Source: Serratia inhibens (GTDB lineage: Bacteria > Pseudomonadota > Gammaproteobacteria > Enterobacterales > Enterobacteriaceae). From it: a stretch of DNA of 64,000 bases. Both the position numbers and the translations under genes were made by a program. Location of the stretch: contig NZ_QYYG01000001.1 of the NCBI RefSeq assembly GCF_003591175.1, positions 1,116,001 to 1,180,000 on the forward strand. The letters are read 5' to 3'. Each line of letters begins with the position of its first letter. Within the stretch, counting starts at the first letter, position 1. Below are positions 7,804 through 18,000 of the stretch, one piece after another. The notes below the pieces were generated by a model that was not told the origin of the DNA, made no database searches, and was given only the letters and a program-made list of their open reading frames with translations.

Positions 7804-9048
7804 TTATGCCGCTTCGCTTTCTGCATATTCCTGGCTTTGCAGATACTGTAATGCAGCCGGATCGGCAATATATTCAACCTGGCCATGGTGACGTTCAACC
7901 TCGTTAATTATTTTGCTGAGATCTACGCGGAAAAACTCTTTGCGTAAGTTAATCCTGTTAATGCGGTAACTTTCCAGATGGTCATGCAGCGTTTTTTCCA
8001 GTGCGGGCGCGTCATCGCAGGAAATCATGGCGTGGACATCGAAATCGAAGGGCACGGACGCACCGCTTAACTCTTTGACCCGTTCCATCGGCTCCAGACG
8101 GCGGGTCATACCGATTTTATAGACATCCTCACCGAAAGAGCCAATGTTCGAAATAATATAGACATGCCCCTGTCTTGTGAGCTGAGCCATAGATTTTGCA
8201 CGCTCATATTGCTGATGCACCTCCTGGATTTTCTGCTCCAGTTCAAGGCGTTGCCTTTCAAGCTCTTCTTTATAGGTCCCTTCGGCTGCCAACAGTGCTT
8301 CTTCAAGCACTCTCTGCTGTTCGGCCAGGCGATTTTCTTCCTCTTCGGCCTCCTGCTGCTGCCTGTCCAGCTCATCCTGGCGCTGCTTTTCCTCTCGCAT
8401 CTGGCGTTTGATTTCAGCCTGATATTCCTTCTCTTCCTGCGCTTTTTCCAGCAATGCAACCTTATCCAGGAACTGCTGTTTTACCCCGTCCCAGTCAGCA
8501 TTATCTTCAAGTTCGAGAAAGGTGATTTTCTCACTGATGACGTTATAAGCATCCCTTTCTTTGCGGAGCTGATCGTATTTACTTTGCCAGTTATTCACCG
8601 TGGTGCCGGCGAGCAAGGTCTTCACCTTAAACTTATAGCCTGAGTCCACAATACGTTGCAGTGCACGTGTCGCTTTATCTCTGGCTGCATGATAGTCCTC
8701 CCACTGGGAAGCTAGCCGTTTCTTTTCCTGGTCAATACCGCGCAATACGGCAACACTCACCTTGTCGTCAAAGGCCTTTTCCTTCTGCTCAAGGTCCGAC
8801 TTTCCCTGTTCCAACGCCGCATGTTTTTGTTTGAAGCCACGGTAGATATAAAGTCTGATTAACAGGGCAACCATAACCAGCAAACCAAAAAACACGCCGA
8901 TAATGCCAGCCGGGTCAGAGACGAAATCAATAAAGCGCTCATTCACATTAATCAACGCCCTCACCGCAACGTAAATTCCCCAACCAATCACACCGAGAAT
9001 GACAAATATGACTCCCGCCGCATTATCACCTTTATTTTTCCTCGCCAC
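7804..9048 (-). CDS. Membrane-anchored GIY-YIG (T5orf172/MUG113-type) nuclease-domain protein
   Basis: A 414-residue protein with two N-terminal transmembrane helices (about 12-30 and 48-68), a long charged coiled coil (about 73-290, rich in KEEKEYQAEIKRQ-type repeats) and a C-terminal GIY-YIG-type domain. The domain keeps the family's positions: HVYI at 295-298, YKIG at 310-313, Arg323 on the first helix and Glu351 (ALEKTL). DUF4041/T5orf172 proteins of this design are widespread and mostly uncharacterised. It sits inside the T6SS operon, between the YHYH gene and vasL, so a T6SS-linked DNA-cutting or DNA-binding role is possible. The coiled coil and anchor argue against it being a simple delivered toxin. 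Confidence 0.8.
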   Translation of the reverse strand: MARKNKGDNAAGVIFVILGVIGWGIYVAVRALINVNERFIDFVSDPAGIIGVFFGLLVMVALLIRLYIYRGFKQKHAALEQGKSDLEQKEKAFDDKVSVAVLRGIDQEKKRLASQWEDYHAARDKATRALQRIVDSGYKFKVKTLLAGTTVNNWQSKYDQLRKERDAYNVISEKITFLELEDNADWDGVKQQFLDKVALLEKAQEEKEYQAEIKRQMREEKQRQDELDRQQQEAEEEENRLAEQQRVLEEALLAAEGTYKEELERQRLELEQKIQEVHQQYERAKSMAQLTRQGHVYIISNIGSFGEDVYKIGMTRRLEPMERVKELSGASVPFDFDVHAMISCDDAPALEKTLHDHLESYRINRINLRKEFFRVDLSKIINEVERHHGQVEYIADPAALQYLQSQEYAESEAA

Positions 9049-9153
9049 GCTTTACTCCTTTATTATTGCTGTATAAACGTCAGTCAATATTGTGTCGCTC
9101 ATTCAAAATGAGAAAGGCAAAATAATTGCCTTTCAATACCCTGTAGCCCTCTC

Positions 9154-9591
9154 TCAGGGGGTACTCAGTTCTCTTCCCGTGCTTCTGTCCAGGCAGCGTT
9201 TGGTAACAGCTTCCCAATAGGCATTGAAATTTTTGCTGTTGATACATTGCGCATGAACATCGGGTGGTGGTGCGACGGGTTCTGGCCTGGAGTCGCCAGG
9301 GCCTTTATCTCTCCTGGCCGAGCCTGTTTTTGTTTTACTTACCCCACTCTGTTTTTTAGTCGAATGCGGCTTTGCTTTTTTGGCCGGGGCTACCGTCGTT
9401 TTATTATCCGATTGCGTATCCTGACCATAATAATCAACGCGCCGGCTTTTGCTGCCGTGGCAATGATACTCACCGGTTTTACGGTTGGTATGGCAGCCAT
9501 CCGCGTTGGTTCGTCCGGGATGTGCCATGACAGGCGTGGTGATCATGATGCAGAGCAGCAGCGACAATTTAATGCCGGTTTGCAGTTTCAT
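9154..9591 (-). CDS. Secreted YHYH-domain protein
   Basis: A 145-residue precursor with a Sec signal peptide (MKLQTGIKLSLLLCIMITTPVMA). A YHYH/Excalibur-like motif follows directly (AHPGRTNADGCHTNRKTGEYHCHG, given here as its conserved HPGRT and GEYHCH ends). Then comes a Lys/Ser/Pro-rich linker (about 50-100) and a short C-terminal region with two cysteines (CINSKNFNAYWEAVTKRCLD). YHYH proteins bind metal ions through the His/Cys cluster and often accompany secreted nucleases, but no reaction is known. It lies between tssE and the GIY-YIG gene, same strand, so it is likely co-transcribed with the T6SS. Confidence 0.75.
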   Translation of the reverse strand: MKLQTGIKLSLLLCIMITTPVMAHPGRTNADGCHTNRKTGEYHCHGSKSRRVDYYGQDTQSDNKTTVAPAKKAKPHSTKKQSGVSKTKTGSARRDKGPGDSRPEPVAPPPDVHAQCINSKNFNAYWEAVTKRCLDRSTGRELSTP

Positions 9592-9643
9592 TTGGAATAT
9601 CCCTATAAGTTAAACGGCGCTGACCTCTCCTGTTTTCTTAAGT

Positions 9644-10093
9644 TTACGGCGAATTATCAAGATACTGCTGTTGTTTCAGATGGCGTAACAACACCCGCCC
9701 CTCAGGCATAAATTCGGTGCCATAGCGCACCAAACCTATGCCCTTCAGCTCTGCATCGATGGCGTAACGCAGTTCACCGGGCTGAGTCTGCGCCAGTATC
9801 ACCACGTTAACGTTTTTCAGGCGCGGCTCGTATTTCAGCAAAACGGATGACAGCGTGCCCATCAGCTGATGGGCAGTCCCCGGCATCCCCTGCAGGATTT
9901 TCGCCATATCAGGCAGGCCGTAATCGGGTAAATGGGCCAGCGTCCCGGCTCGGGCATTCAGGATGCGCTGCATATTGTCCAGCACCGACAGGATGACCTG
10001 ATTTTCTTCGCTAACCTGATGGAGGTCGAGGCCGCCGGTGAAGTTGCCGACCAGCATTTCATACAACGATGGGGGATTATGTCCCTGAGGCAT
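9644..10093 (-). CDS. tssE: T6SS baseplate subunit TssE (gp25-like)
   Basis: A 149-residue gp25-like protein. It shows the family pattern of a central VLDNMQRILNARAGTLAHLPDYGLPD segment (shown by its NARAGTLAHLPDYGLPD core) and a C-terminal beta-strand pair with YAIDAELKG. TssE forms part of the baseplate wedge with TssF, G and K and nucleates the sheath. Its ATG overlaps the tssJ stop by one base (TAATG), so translation is probably coupled. Confidence 0.92.
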   Translation of the reverse strand: MPQGHNPPSLYEMLVGNFTGGLDLHQVSEENQVILSVLDNMQRILNARAGTLAHLPDYGLPDMAKILQGMPGTAHQLMGTLSSVLLKYEPRLKNVNVVILAQTQPGELRYAIDAELKGIGLVRYGTEFMPEGRVLLRHLKQQQYLDNSP

Positions 10094-10638
10094 TAATCGT
10101 CCTTAGCGGGCAGCAATGTCAGATGGTTGTTCCCGGCTTCCAGGATGCGCGGCTTATCCGGATCCAGCTCTTCACGCTCAATCACCCGCTTCCAGGTGTT
10201 ATTAACCAAATCCGGATGGCGGAACAGCCCCGTGACCGCCACAAACTGCGCATCGGTTTCCATGGGCATATTGAGGCTGGCATCGCCGCCCGGTTTTACC
10301 ACCACATCGCGAGTGGCCAGCAAATCGGCTTTCAGGAGGGTGTCGCCGTCTTTCAGCAGTTGTTGATACACCGTCTTGTCGAAGGTTTTGCGGTCTTTCA
10401 ACTGGTAAACGCGCACCACAACCGGCTCCGACAGCGAGTTGCTCTCTCGGGCATCGGTATTCAGCGCCTCGCGCGCGGTAAAATCCAGATGCAGGACTTT
10501 AATTTTTTTGTAAAAAACGGCGGTGAAGGCCGATTTTGTGCCGTCCGTGACGCTCTGCGTCACCCCACAGCCGGTCAGGCTGAACGCCAGCAGCGCGAGC
10601 TGCCAGCGTGCGGTTTTAGTCAAACTTGTACGTAACAC
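10093..10638 (-). CDS. tssJ: T6SS outer-membrane lipoprotein TssJ
   Basis: A 181-residue lipoprotein with signal sequence and lipobox LTGC (Cys24), so it is anchored in the outer membrane. The rest has the TssJ beta-sandwich pattern (LNTDARESNSLSEPVVVRVYQL, FDKTVYQQLLKDGDTLLK, FVAVTGLFRHP). TssJ holds the C-terminal domain of TssM in the membrane complex. Its start overlaps the end of tssG by 23 bases and its stop overlaps tssE by one. Confidence 0.93.
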   Translation of the reverse strand: MLRTSLTKTARWQLALLAFSLTGCGVTQSVTDGTKSAFTAVFYKKIKVLHLDFTAREALNTDARESNSLSEPVVVRVYQLKDRKTFDKTVYQQLLKDGDTLLKADLLATRDVVVKPGGDASLNMPMETDAQFVAVTGLFRHPDLVNNTWKRVIEREELDPDKPRILEAGNNHLTLLPAKDD

Positions 10639-11701
10639 GTCGGTTTCCTTGTTGTGGTGTGGCCGGCTTCATGCCGCTGTAATAGCCCAGTTCCGTCGTA
10701 AAGGTCTGCGGGATATCGTCCGGGAACACGTCCCCTTCCGTGCCCAACACACCATTCATCCCCAGCCAGAAAGGGCCATCGCCCAGCGGTGGGACGGTCA
10801 GCAAGCGGGTACTGACCGTAAGCTGGATTTTTGCCTTAAACCGCCACCCCAGATAGACACGCAGCATCACCAAAAAATCCTGATACAGCAGACCATCCGG
10901 CTTCCAGCCCTGCACTTCCTGCTCGTTATCCGTTGACAGCGCAATCAGCAACTGGCTGTTGGCATCCATCGCTTCATCACCGAGCGGCGTGTTGCCATCC
11001 AGCAGAAAGTCCTCATCACCGTAAAATCCCAGCGGCTGGCTGATTCCCACCGGCCGCAGGCAATACGGACTCACCTGCACTGAGGTATCAGGCGCCAGTA
11101 GGCTCACCAGCGCCTGCATCCCTTCCTGGGTTTTGCCGGGCTGACGCAGCACACCCAGCAGCGCCAGAAAGCGCGACACCGGCGTGGCGATGTGATTTGC
11201 CGTCCCCGGAATACCCAACCCCACCAGGCCCAACAGCGACTGCGAAATGCTGTCGGTCCCGCCGGGCTCGAACGTGGCCGGGTAAGAATACTTTCGCCAG
11301 ATGCGATAAAACTGCGTCAGGATGCGGTGGCTGAAGATATCGAGAAACCCCTGTAGCGCCTCGTGCCCTTCCCGGCGCTGAGTGATGTCATCGAGATAGG
11401 CCGTCGGCAGCGGTGAATCCACACCGTACATCCCCATAAAGGTGGTACGAATAACCGGCGGCGTGCTGTCATCCTCTTCATCGTATTCGACGGCTTTCAG
11501 TTCACTGACCGGAAATCCCATCCCCGGATGCGGCGCAAATCGCACCGGGTCATCAGCGGGATGACTGGTTGAGCCCATCAGCGGTCTGCCCGGATTACGC
11601 TTCTCCAGCAGCTGGCATAAACGGTAAAAGTTAATGCTGTGAAGGTCGGCTTCCAGCCGCGGGGTTAGCCGGGAATGCGGCGGTTGTGCTTCTCTTCCCA
11701 T
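10616..11701 (-). CDS. tssG: T6SS baseplate subunit TssG
   Basis: A 361-residue TssG/VasB-type protein. Family landmarks are NFYRLCQLLEKRNPGRPLMG near the N-terminus, VRFAPHPGMGFPVSEL, the MGMYGVDSPLPTAYLDDI motif at about residue 90 and the FYRIWRKYSYP motif at about 135. TssG joins two TssF copies in each baseplate wedge. The gene overlaps tssF by 37 bases upstream and tssJ by 23 bases downstream. Confidence 0.94.
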   Translation of the reverse strand: MGREAQPPHSRLTPRLEADLHSINFYRLCQLLEKRNPGRPLMGSTSHPADDPVRFAPHPGMGFPVSELKAVEYDEEDDSTPPVIRTTFMGMYGVDSPLPTAYLDDITQRREGHEALQGFLDIFSHRILTQFYRIWRKYSYPATFEPGGTDSISQSLLGLVGLGIPGTANHIATPVSRFLALLGVLRQPGKTQEGMQALVSLLAPDTSVQVSPYCLRPVGISQPLGFYGDEDFLLDGNTPLGDEAMDANSQLLIALSTDNEQEVQGWKPDGLLYQDFLVMLRVYLGWRFKAKIQLTVSTRLLTVPPLGDGPFWLGMNGVLGTEGDVFPDDIPQTFTTELGYYSGMKPATPQQGNRRVTYKFD

Positions 11702-13419
11702 TCCAGGCGCTCTCCGGTCGGTTGCAGAATGATAATCAGGCGGTTAAACAGATAGATGTCGGTATAGAGGGCGAAGAAGCGGCTCAGCATTTCGCCAAAC
11801 AGGCAGATATCACCACGCCCGGCAAAGCCATGACTGTCCAGTGTCACTTCAATCTGCACGCCACGCACCAGGTAGCCCTGCTCGAAGCGCTCGGTTTCGC
11901 TGTGCTTCACGTCGATGATGGCTTCCAGGCGACGGCGGTTCATCTCGCTGTCGGTCCATTCATACAGCGCCAGGGTACCGCGCAGCACGTCGGCGTTATC
12001 CATCATCGAGAGGAACCCGCTGCCGAGGTGGCTCAGCACGCGCCAGTGAAACCGGTCCTGCGCCGGGGGATAACAGGGCAGCGTCGGGGCGCACAGATTG
12101 CGCACGGCGATGCTGGCCGAGGTGGTTTTCATCACCGTATCAAGCACGGTACTTTGCAGCGCACGTCGTGGCAGTTGGCCGTTGGTGCCGGTGAGCGTCA
12201 GCGACAGGCTTTCGTCTTCCGGCACCCTGTGATTGTCAAAGGCTTCGCCACCGAGGATCAGCCAGGTGTTATGCAGCCCCGACGGGCCCCGGCGCACGCG
12301 GGTGTGGTAGTAATATTCCGGCGCTTGGTGGCGCATCATTCCGCCTTTGTGGCGAAAGCTGGAGAACGGCACATAGGTATGCTGACTGGATGACGTCACC
12401 GAATCCACGGCGTAAATCTCGGTGTGGCCGTCCTGCATGCGCATCGGGCGCAGCATGTATTCTGTTTGCAGGGAGTTCAGCGCCAGCGGATCAGACTCCA
12501 ACGGGAAGAGATTGATCACCGGCACGCAGTTAAGGCGCAGATGCTTTTCGGTAAAGCTGAAGTCATGTTCCCAGCGTTCAGCCAGCACCACATCGATTTC
12601 AAACCAGGGGAGCGCAGCCGGAAAGGCGACAGCCTCCAGCCCACGCAGGCCGATGAACATGAATTTCTCGCGGAAGGTGAAGTACTCCAGCAACAGTTGG
12701 TAGCCGCTGAAACTGCTGCTGCCTTTTGGCCACAAGGTATCGTCATCGCCAAAGCCCTGCGCGGTGAAATGCCCGTCAAGCGGTCTTCTGTCTATATCGC
12801 CCGGCATCCGCAGCCACATCCGGGCCACATTCAGGGTAAAGGCTGCGTGCATGGCGCAGGCCAGCGGCGCATCGGCGTTGAAGTAAAGTGAAATACTGCT
12901 GAGATCGATACGGCTCCAGTCTGCCAGATTGCTGCAATTAAAACGCAGCGTGACAACCGAACGACCATCCGCATCGGTGGCCAGTCTGGCCTGCTCCAGC
13001 GACAGTGGCTGAAGGTTGATCTCTTGGGTGGTGGTGTAACGGCAGCGCGTCCCTTTTTCGCCGATCGGACGCGACAACACCTCGAAGCCTTTGGCGATCC
13101 GCATCTGCTCTTTCATTTCACGCCAGTCGGGGGTGAACTCCACTACCGACATCGACGGAATGGTGCGCAGGTAATGCGGCCACAGCAGGCTGACCAGCCC
13201 TTCGGTCAGCTCCGGTAAATCATCATCCAGCTTTTCGCGAACCCGCCCCATCAGGAAAGCAAAGCCTTCGAACAGGCGTTCCACGTACGGGTCGCGTGCG
13301 CCCGCTTTATCGAGATTGAGCATGGCCGCCTGCTCCGGGTGAGCACGGGCAAACTCTTCGCCGGCTTCAAGCAGGTAGCGCATTTCGGCGTCGTAATAAC
13401 GCAGGGTTAAGTCGTCCAT
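11665..13419 (-). CDS. tssF: T6SS baseplate subunit TssF
   Basis: A 584-residue TssF/VasA protein of the usual length. It begins with LRYYDAEMRYLLEAGEEFAR and AGARDPYVERLFEGFAFLMG, and has DLPELTEGLVSLLWPHYLR and the C-terminal FGEMLSRFFALYTDIYLFNR segment typical of the family. With TssG, TssE and TssK it builds the baseplate that docks on the membrane complex. It follows tssA by 27 bases and overlaps tssG. Confidence 0.95.
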   Translation of the reverse strand: MDDLTLRYYDAEMRYLLEAGEEFARAHPEQAAMLNLDKAGARDPYVERLFEGFAFLMGRVREKLDDDLPELTEGLVSLLWPHYLRTIPSMSVVEFTPDWREMKEQMRIAKGFEVLSRPIGEKGTRCRYTTTQEINLQPLSLEQARLATDADGRSVVTLRFNCSNLADWSRIDLSSISLYFNADAPLACAMHAAFTLNVARMWLRMPGDIDRRPLDGHFTAQGFGDDDTLWPKGSSSFSGYQLLLEYFTFREKFMFIGLRGLEAVAFPAALPWFEIDVVLAERWEHDFSFTEKHLRLNCVPVINLFPLESDPLALNSLQTEYMLRPMRMQDGHTEIYAVDSVTSSSQHTYVPFSSFRHKGGMMRHQAPEYYYHTRVRRGPSGLHNTWLILGGEAFDNHRVPEDESLSLTLTGTNGQLPRRALQSTVLDTVMKTTSASIAVRNLCAPTLPCYPPAQDRFHWRVLSHLGSGFLSMMDNADVLRGTLALYEWTDSEMNRRRLEAIIDVKHSETERFEQGYLVRGVQIEVTLDSHGFAGRGDICLFGEMLSRFFALYTDIYLFNRLIIILQPTGERLEWEEKHNRRIPG

Positions 13420-13446
13420 AGAGTTATCATCTTTTTGTTCGGTAAG

Positions 13447-15039
13447 TTAACCGCACAGCACGGCGGCGCGTGCCGGATCGAGAGAGATAAGCCCGGAAAG
13501 CAGTGATTCCATCTCAGGCTGCAGACGGGTTTTATCCGCCTCACTGCGCCCGGCCTTGCCACGCAGCAGTTTGAGTCTGCGGGCTTTAACTTCAAACATC
13601 AGCTTTGGCACCCATTGTTCAAGCGTCAGTTCTCGGGCACTGCCGTCGAGCTCACCCAGCAGGTGCAGTGCCATTTCGTTTTTACCGTACTGCTCGCTCA
13701 CCCGAGCCATCAGTAAGCGCATCAGCCATCGATCGCGGGAAGAGGTGTAACCCGGCTGAACCTGCAACCAGCTGAGCGCGGCTTCAATGCCTTCACTGTC
13801 TGCTTTCGCCAGGACCTCAGGCTCCAGCATCAGAACATCATCACTGTTGCTCGCCGTTGCCGTCACCGGCTCATCCTTCCAGCCCGGCATATCATCCAGC
13901 ACGTTTTCTTTAATCCAGTTCAGGGTCACTTCATCGGCGAAAGGTGTGCCGTCACTGAAGGCCAGCGCTTCCAGCCCCGGAAGGCGGGCCAGTAGCCCTT
14001 CCAGGTCACGGCAAAGGATGTCGGCACGCACGCTGTCGTTATCCAGCTTTACCAACGCCTGCCAGGTGTACCACTGCACATCCAGCCACAGATGGTTAAC
14101 CCCCTGCGCCAGCAAAGTGTCCGTATGCTCTAGCAGCTCAGACCAGCTTTTTTGCAGGTACAGACGTTTGAGATGTGCCCTGTTGTCGGGCTTAGGCGGA
14201 ACCAGCCGGGTACGCCCGGAGGCGTCCAGCGGCGGCAACTCCGTCAGCGTGTCCCAGCGCACACTTTTCAGCAGATGATGTCCGGCCAGCCAGCCACCGG
14301 GCTGATCGCGGAGATATTTCGCCAGCACTTTGGCCTGATCGAGCAAATCACGTCCTGACGTGACGGCGTCCATCACCGGCGCCGATAATGCCGGCACCCT
14401 AGTAGCGTTTTCTTCACGACTGGTTTGCGGCACCAGACTGTTGGTGCCACCGCTTTGCACCAGCCGGTTATCCAGCGCCTGATACAGCCCTGCCAAATCC
14501 GGACGAGCGTCCTCAGCAAACGTTTGGAGTGTCTGCTCTGCCAGTAACAGCGCCGCCGTGATGCGCTGCATGACGGACATATCCACTTCCGGGTACAAAG
14601 ACAGGCTGTCTGTCACACGGCTACTGCCCAGCCACTCCAGGGCAGATTTGCGGCTGCGCTCACGCTGAGGATGCAATCGGGTTCCGAACTGCGCCAGCAT
14701 TGCCGCCAGCAGTTCAAGCCCTTGTGCAAACCCGGACTCGCCGTCCTGATGCAGACGCGCCCAAACGTAGAAGGTGATGACACGCAGATCCTTGCAGGTG
14801 CCGGTCAACAGCTTTTCCGCCCGTTGGCAAATCAACCCGGTTTCAATCCCCGAGAGCTTGTTGACCTCTTCGCGAATACGCTGGAAATCATCGTCATAGC
14901 CCGGGTCTTCCCCGGTTGGTTCATTGTCATTAATGGGTACCAACCAGCGTTCCCAGTCAGCGCTACGTGCCCGGGCCTGAACCAGTGAGATCTTTTCATC
15001 TGCCCCACAGGCCTGAAGTAGGTTTTGTAATGTAGCCAT
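13447..15039 (-). CDS. tssA: T6SS cap/assembly protein TssA
   Basis: A 530-residue protein with an N-terminal ImpA_N domain (DNEPTGEDPGYDDDFQRIREEV at about residues 38-60 gives the family signature TGEDPGYDDDF) and a long helical C-terminal part of the VasJ/TssA type. TssA primes baseplate docking and then caps the growing sheath. Its ATG overlaps the tssM stop (TAATG), so the two are translated together. A second, membrane-anchored ImpA_N protein (vasL, 6360-7757) ends the operon. Confidence 0.92.
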   Translation of the reverse strand: MATLQNLLQACGADEKISLVQARARSADWERWLVPINDNEPTGEDPGYDDDFQRIREEVNKLSGIETGLICQRAEKLLTGTCKDLRVITFYVWARLHQDGESGFAQGLELLAAMLAQFGTRLHPQRERSRKSALEWLGSSRVTDSLSLYPEVDMSVMQRITAALLLAEQTLQTFAEDARPDLAGLYQALDNRLVQSGGTNSLVPQTSREENATRVPALSAPVMDAVTSGRDLLDQAKVLAKYLRDQPGGWLAGHHLLKSVRWDTLTELPPLDASGRTRLVPPKPDNRAHLKRLYLQKSWSELLEHTDTLLAQGVNHLWLDVQWYTWQALVKLDNDSVRADILCRDLEGLLARLPGLEALAFSDGTPFADEVTLNWIKENVLDDMPGWKDEPVTATASNSDDVLMLEPEVLAKADSEGIEAALSWLQVQPGYTSSRDRWLMRLLMARVSEQYGKNEMALHLLGELDGSARELTLEQWVPKLMFEVKARRLKLLRGKAGRSEADKTRLQPEMESLLSGLISLDPARAAVLCG

Positions 15040-18000
15040 TATTCCCTCCCCTCCATGGCTGAATTCTCTGTGCCGGTCAGCGCCTGTGCAGTGGCGGCAT
15101 CCACGCTGAATATGTTTTCCGGCAGACTAAAACCGCGCAAATCCAGCAACGCCAGCGGCCCTTTGCCCAGTTGAGAGCGCAGAACCCACTGCAACGTGCG
15201 GCCATCCGGGGCGGTAAAACTCATCATCCACTGGCTGCGGTCAAGCTGTTTCCGCTTGCCCTGCTCCAGCCAGCGAATGAAGCCCCAGGTGCCACTGTAA
15301 TCCCCGAACAGGCGTGTGCCGGCGTTGGTCGACGTCCAGGTCAGCATGGCGCCGGGTTTGAAGGTATCCCCCGGCCAGCGGAAGGACTGCCAGTCGGCCA
15401 TCTGGTTGAAGTAATGCAACCGCTGCCCGTCAATCGTTAGCTGGGTTTCCACCACCTGCGGTACCGGGCGGGCCTGTAATTCGAAGCTGATGCCCTGGCT
15501 GCCGTCGGTAAACAGAACGTCGGATAGCTGGCTCAGCTGATTTAACGCTTTCAGAAACGCCGGGTTAAACGTCAGCCCCTGGCTGTTAGTTCGGTTCGGC
15601 ACCCATCGGCTGCCTTCTTTATGCAACACGCCGCTGAGTTCAGCGGTCAGGAAACGGTCTATACGCCCGGTGTCCTTGCGGATAAACTCCGCCAGCATCG
15701 GCAGGGAAGCGTCGCTTTTGCTTGCCGCAAACGGGAAACGCCCCTCAAAGGCGGTGTGCCAGTTTGCTACCACCGAACGGCTCCAACGGTCGTTGAGGCT
15801 GGCTGCAGACGGTTGCAGTACGGTTTCCCAGGCCTGCGTCAACGGTTGCACAAACAGGGTGTTGCCAAAGCCGCTCCACTCCTCACCCAGACTGGCCGCC
15901 ACCAGGCTGCCGTACTGCTGGGTATCGGTCAGATCCACACTTTTGCCCTGGAACACCGTCTGTGCCAGGGTCTGCATCATCTCCTGCGGATCGTTAGCAC
16001 TCGCCACCTGTTGCAGACGCAGACGCACGCGGGTGATACGGGTCAGGTAGGTTTGCAGGCTCAGCGTGCTGTCGGCCGACATCAGGTTGCTGGCCGGGTT
16101 TTTCCCCATCAGGGTCAACAGCGGCCCGAAGGTGTCATCCAGCGGCCCCTGCGGCCCGGCTGCACGCTGATCGATAACGGGCTTATCCTCACTGCCGAGC
16201 AGATCTTTTGCCGACTTGATAATGGAATCCGACAGCCCTTCGCGCAGTTCGCCGGCTTGTCCCTGCCAGGCCAACGTATTCATCAGCGCAATCATCGGCG
16301 ACTGACGCACATCGCTCATCAGTGTCAGTTGGTCAATCACATCCGCAATGTTGTGCGCCGGATTCAGCCGCAAGCTGTTGAGGAAGTTCAACCAGCTGCC
16401 GGCAAAATCAGTGAAGTAACGCTGCGTCAGACGCGCTTTCAGCGCTTCCGGAGAAAGGTCGGCAGAAACTGCCTTGCGACTGTCGCTCAATACCCAGTCA
16501 ATCTCATCACGGCGCGAGTTCGCCGCTTTCTCGATGGCCTGCTGAATGCCCCCTTCCCAGGCCTGACGGGTGAACATCCCCGGCACCACGTCATCTGTGA
16601 TGAACAGACGGCGGGCATCGGTGCCATCGGTCATGTCTTCCAGTGACACATCGGCAAAGTTACGCCGTACCGATTTGAGCATGTTTTCGTAGAGGGTTCC
16701 CTCCGCATTACGGCGACCAATCTGCTGCAACAGCACCTGACGGCTCTGGCTGACCAGCGCCGCATCCGGGGTGATTTTCCACTGGGGGTGTTCCGACAAC
16801 CCAGATATAGAGAACGCCCACAAGTCTGGCGCAAGGCTCTGCCACAATCCGCTAGAAATTCCCTGCCGGGTCGGTTGCACCCTTTGCATGGTCTGGGCGT
16901 AAAACGCATCATCCACTTTGTCCGGGCGGGACATCATCAACCAGGCTTTCAACTGGTCATAACCGGGTTTCGCCAGCTGTGCGCGCTGGTCACTGTTAGG
17001 TGCCGAGTTTGTCAGCGCAGTCAGTTTGTGCATCAGGGCAGCATTGGCCGGGTCGCGGATCAGGCGGTTGTTCGCCACGCCATACCACGGGAGCATCGCA
17101 GCGAGCAGTTGCTGGTTATGATCGAGGCCAAAACGTTGATACCAGGGTGAACCGCCCTGAACATGATGTTGCAAGCGGCCGGCATCGTTACGCAGGTTGT
17201 GCAGGCCCGCCAGTTGAGCGTCAGAAACGGAGGGATGCTCGACCAGAGAACGGGCTTTGTTCGCTACAGAAGAAATCTGACTATAGTTCAGGGCAAAAGA
17301 GATCAGCAGCCCGGCTCCCCAGATACCGAGCACAGCCATAATGCCCCATGCCAGCGTCTGCTCCCAGGCCATACCGACACGGCGGCCATGTACGCGGGTG
17401 CAGTCTTCCGTCACCCCCAACCAGGTTGCCGGAAACGTCAGGGCATGTTTATGCGCAGCCGGAATGGTGCTCTCCGCCACGTTTTTGCCTGCTTCTTCAC
17501 TCGGGGAACCGGGTTTATTGACCGGGCTGAACATCAGCCCCCGCAGCGGGATACGCTGTTGTGAACCATACAGCCAGGGTGTCAGGCGGGACATCCAGCG
17601 TTTGCTTTCCCCCTGCTCAAGCTGCTGGGCAAGGCGCAGCAGAAAATCATACTGGCGCTGTTCAGCAATCTGCGACATGCCCTGCTCACGCAGCTGCGGC
17701 AGCAGCTTATCGAGTTGTGCTGCCACCTCATCCGGCATCGCCCGCAGTGGCAGCGTGATACCGACAGACTGCGATTTACGCCCTGCCTGCGACCATTCAC
17801 TGCCGCACAGCTGCCACAGCCAGACAGGGGCAGAATAGCGCAGCAGCTCACTGATTTTCTCCAGCCCGCGCAGATCGTTGTCGCTCATCTGCGGTGTGAG
17901 GTTCTCACCTTCCCCCAGTACCCGGACAATACCGTCCAGTGGGCGGCCACGGCGGAGTTTGCGCAACGCGGTATATTTTTCTGTATCTACTTCAGCCGTC

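Noticed and set aside
15621-16646. 341-codon plus-strand frame opposite tssM
   Set aside because: Antisense shadow; Gln/His/Arg-rich translation with no start signal.
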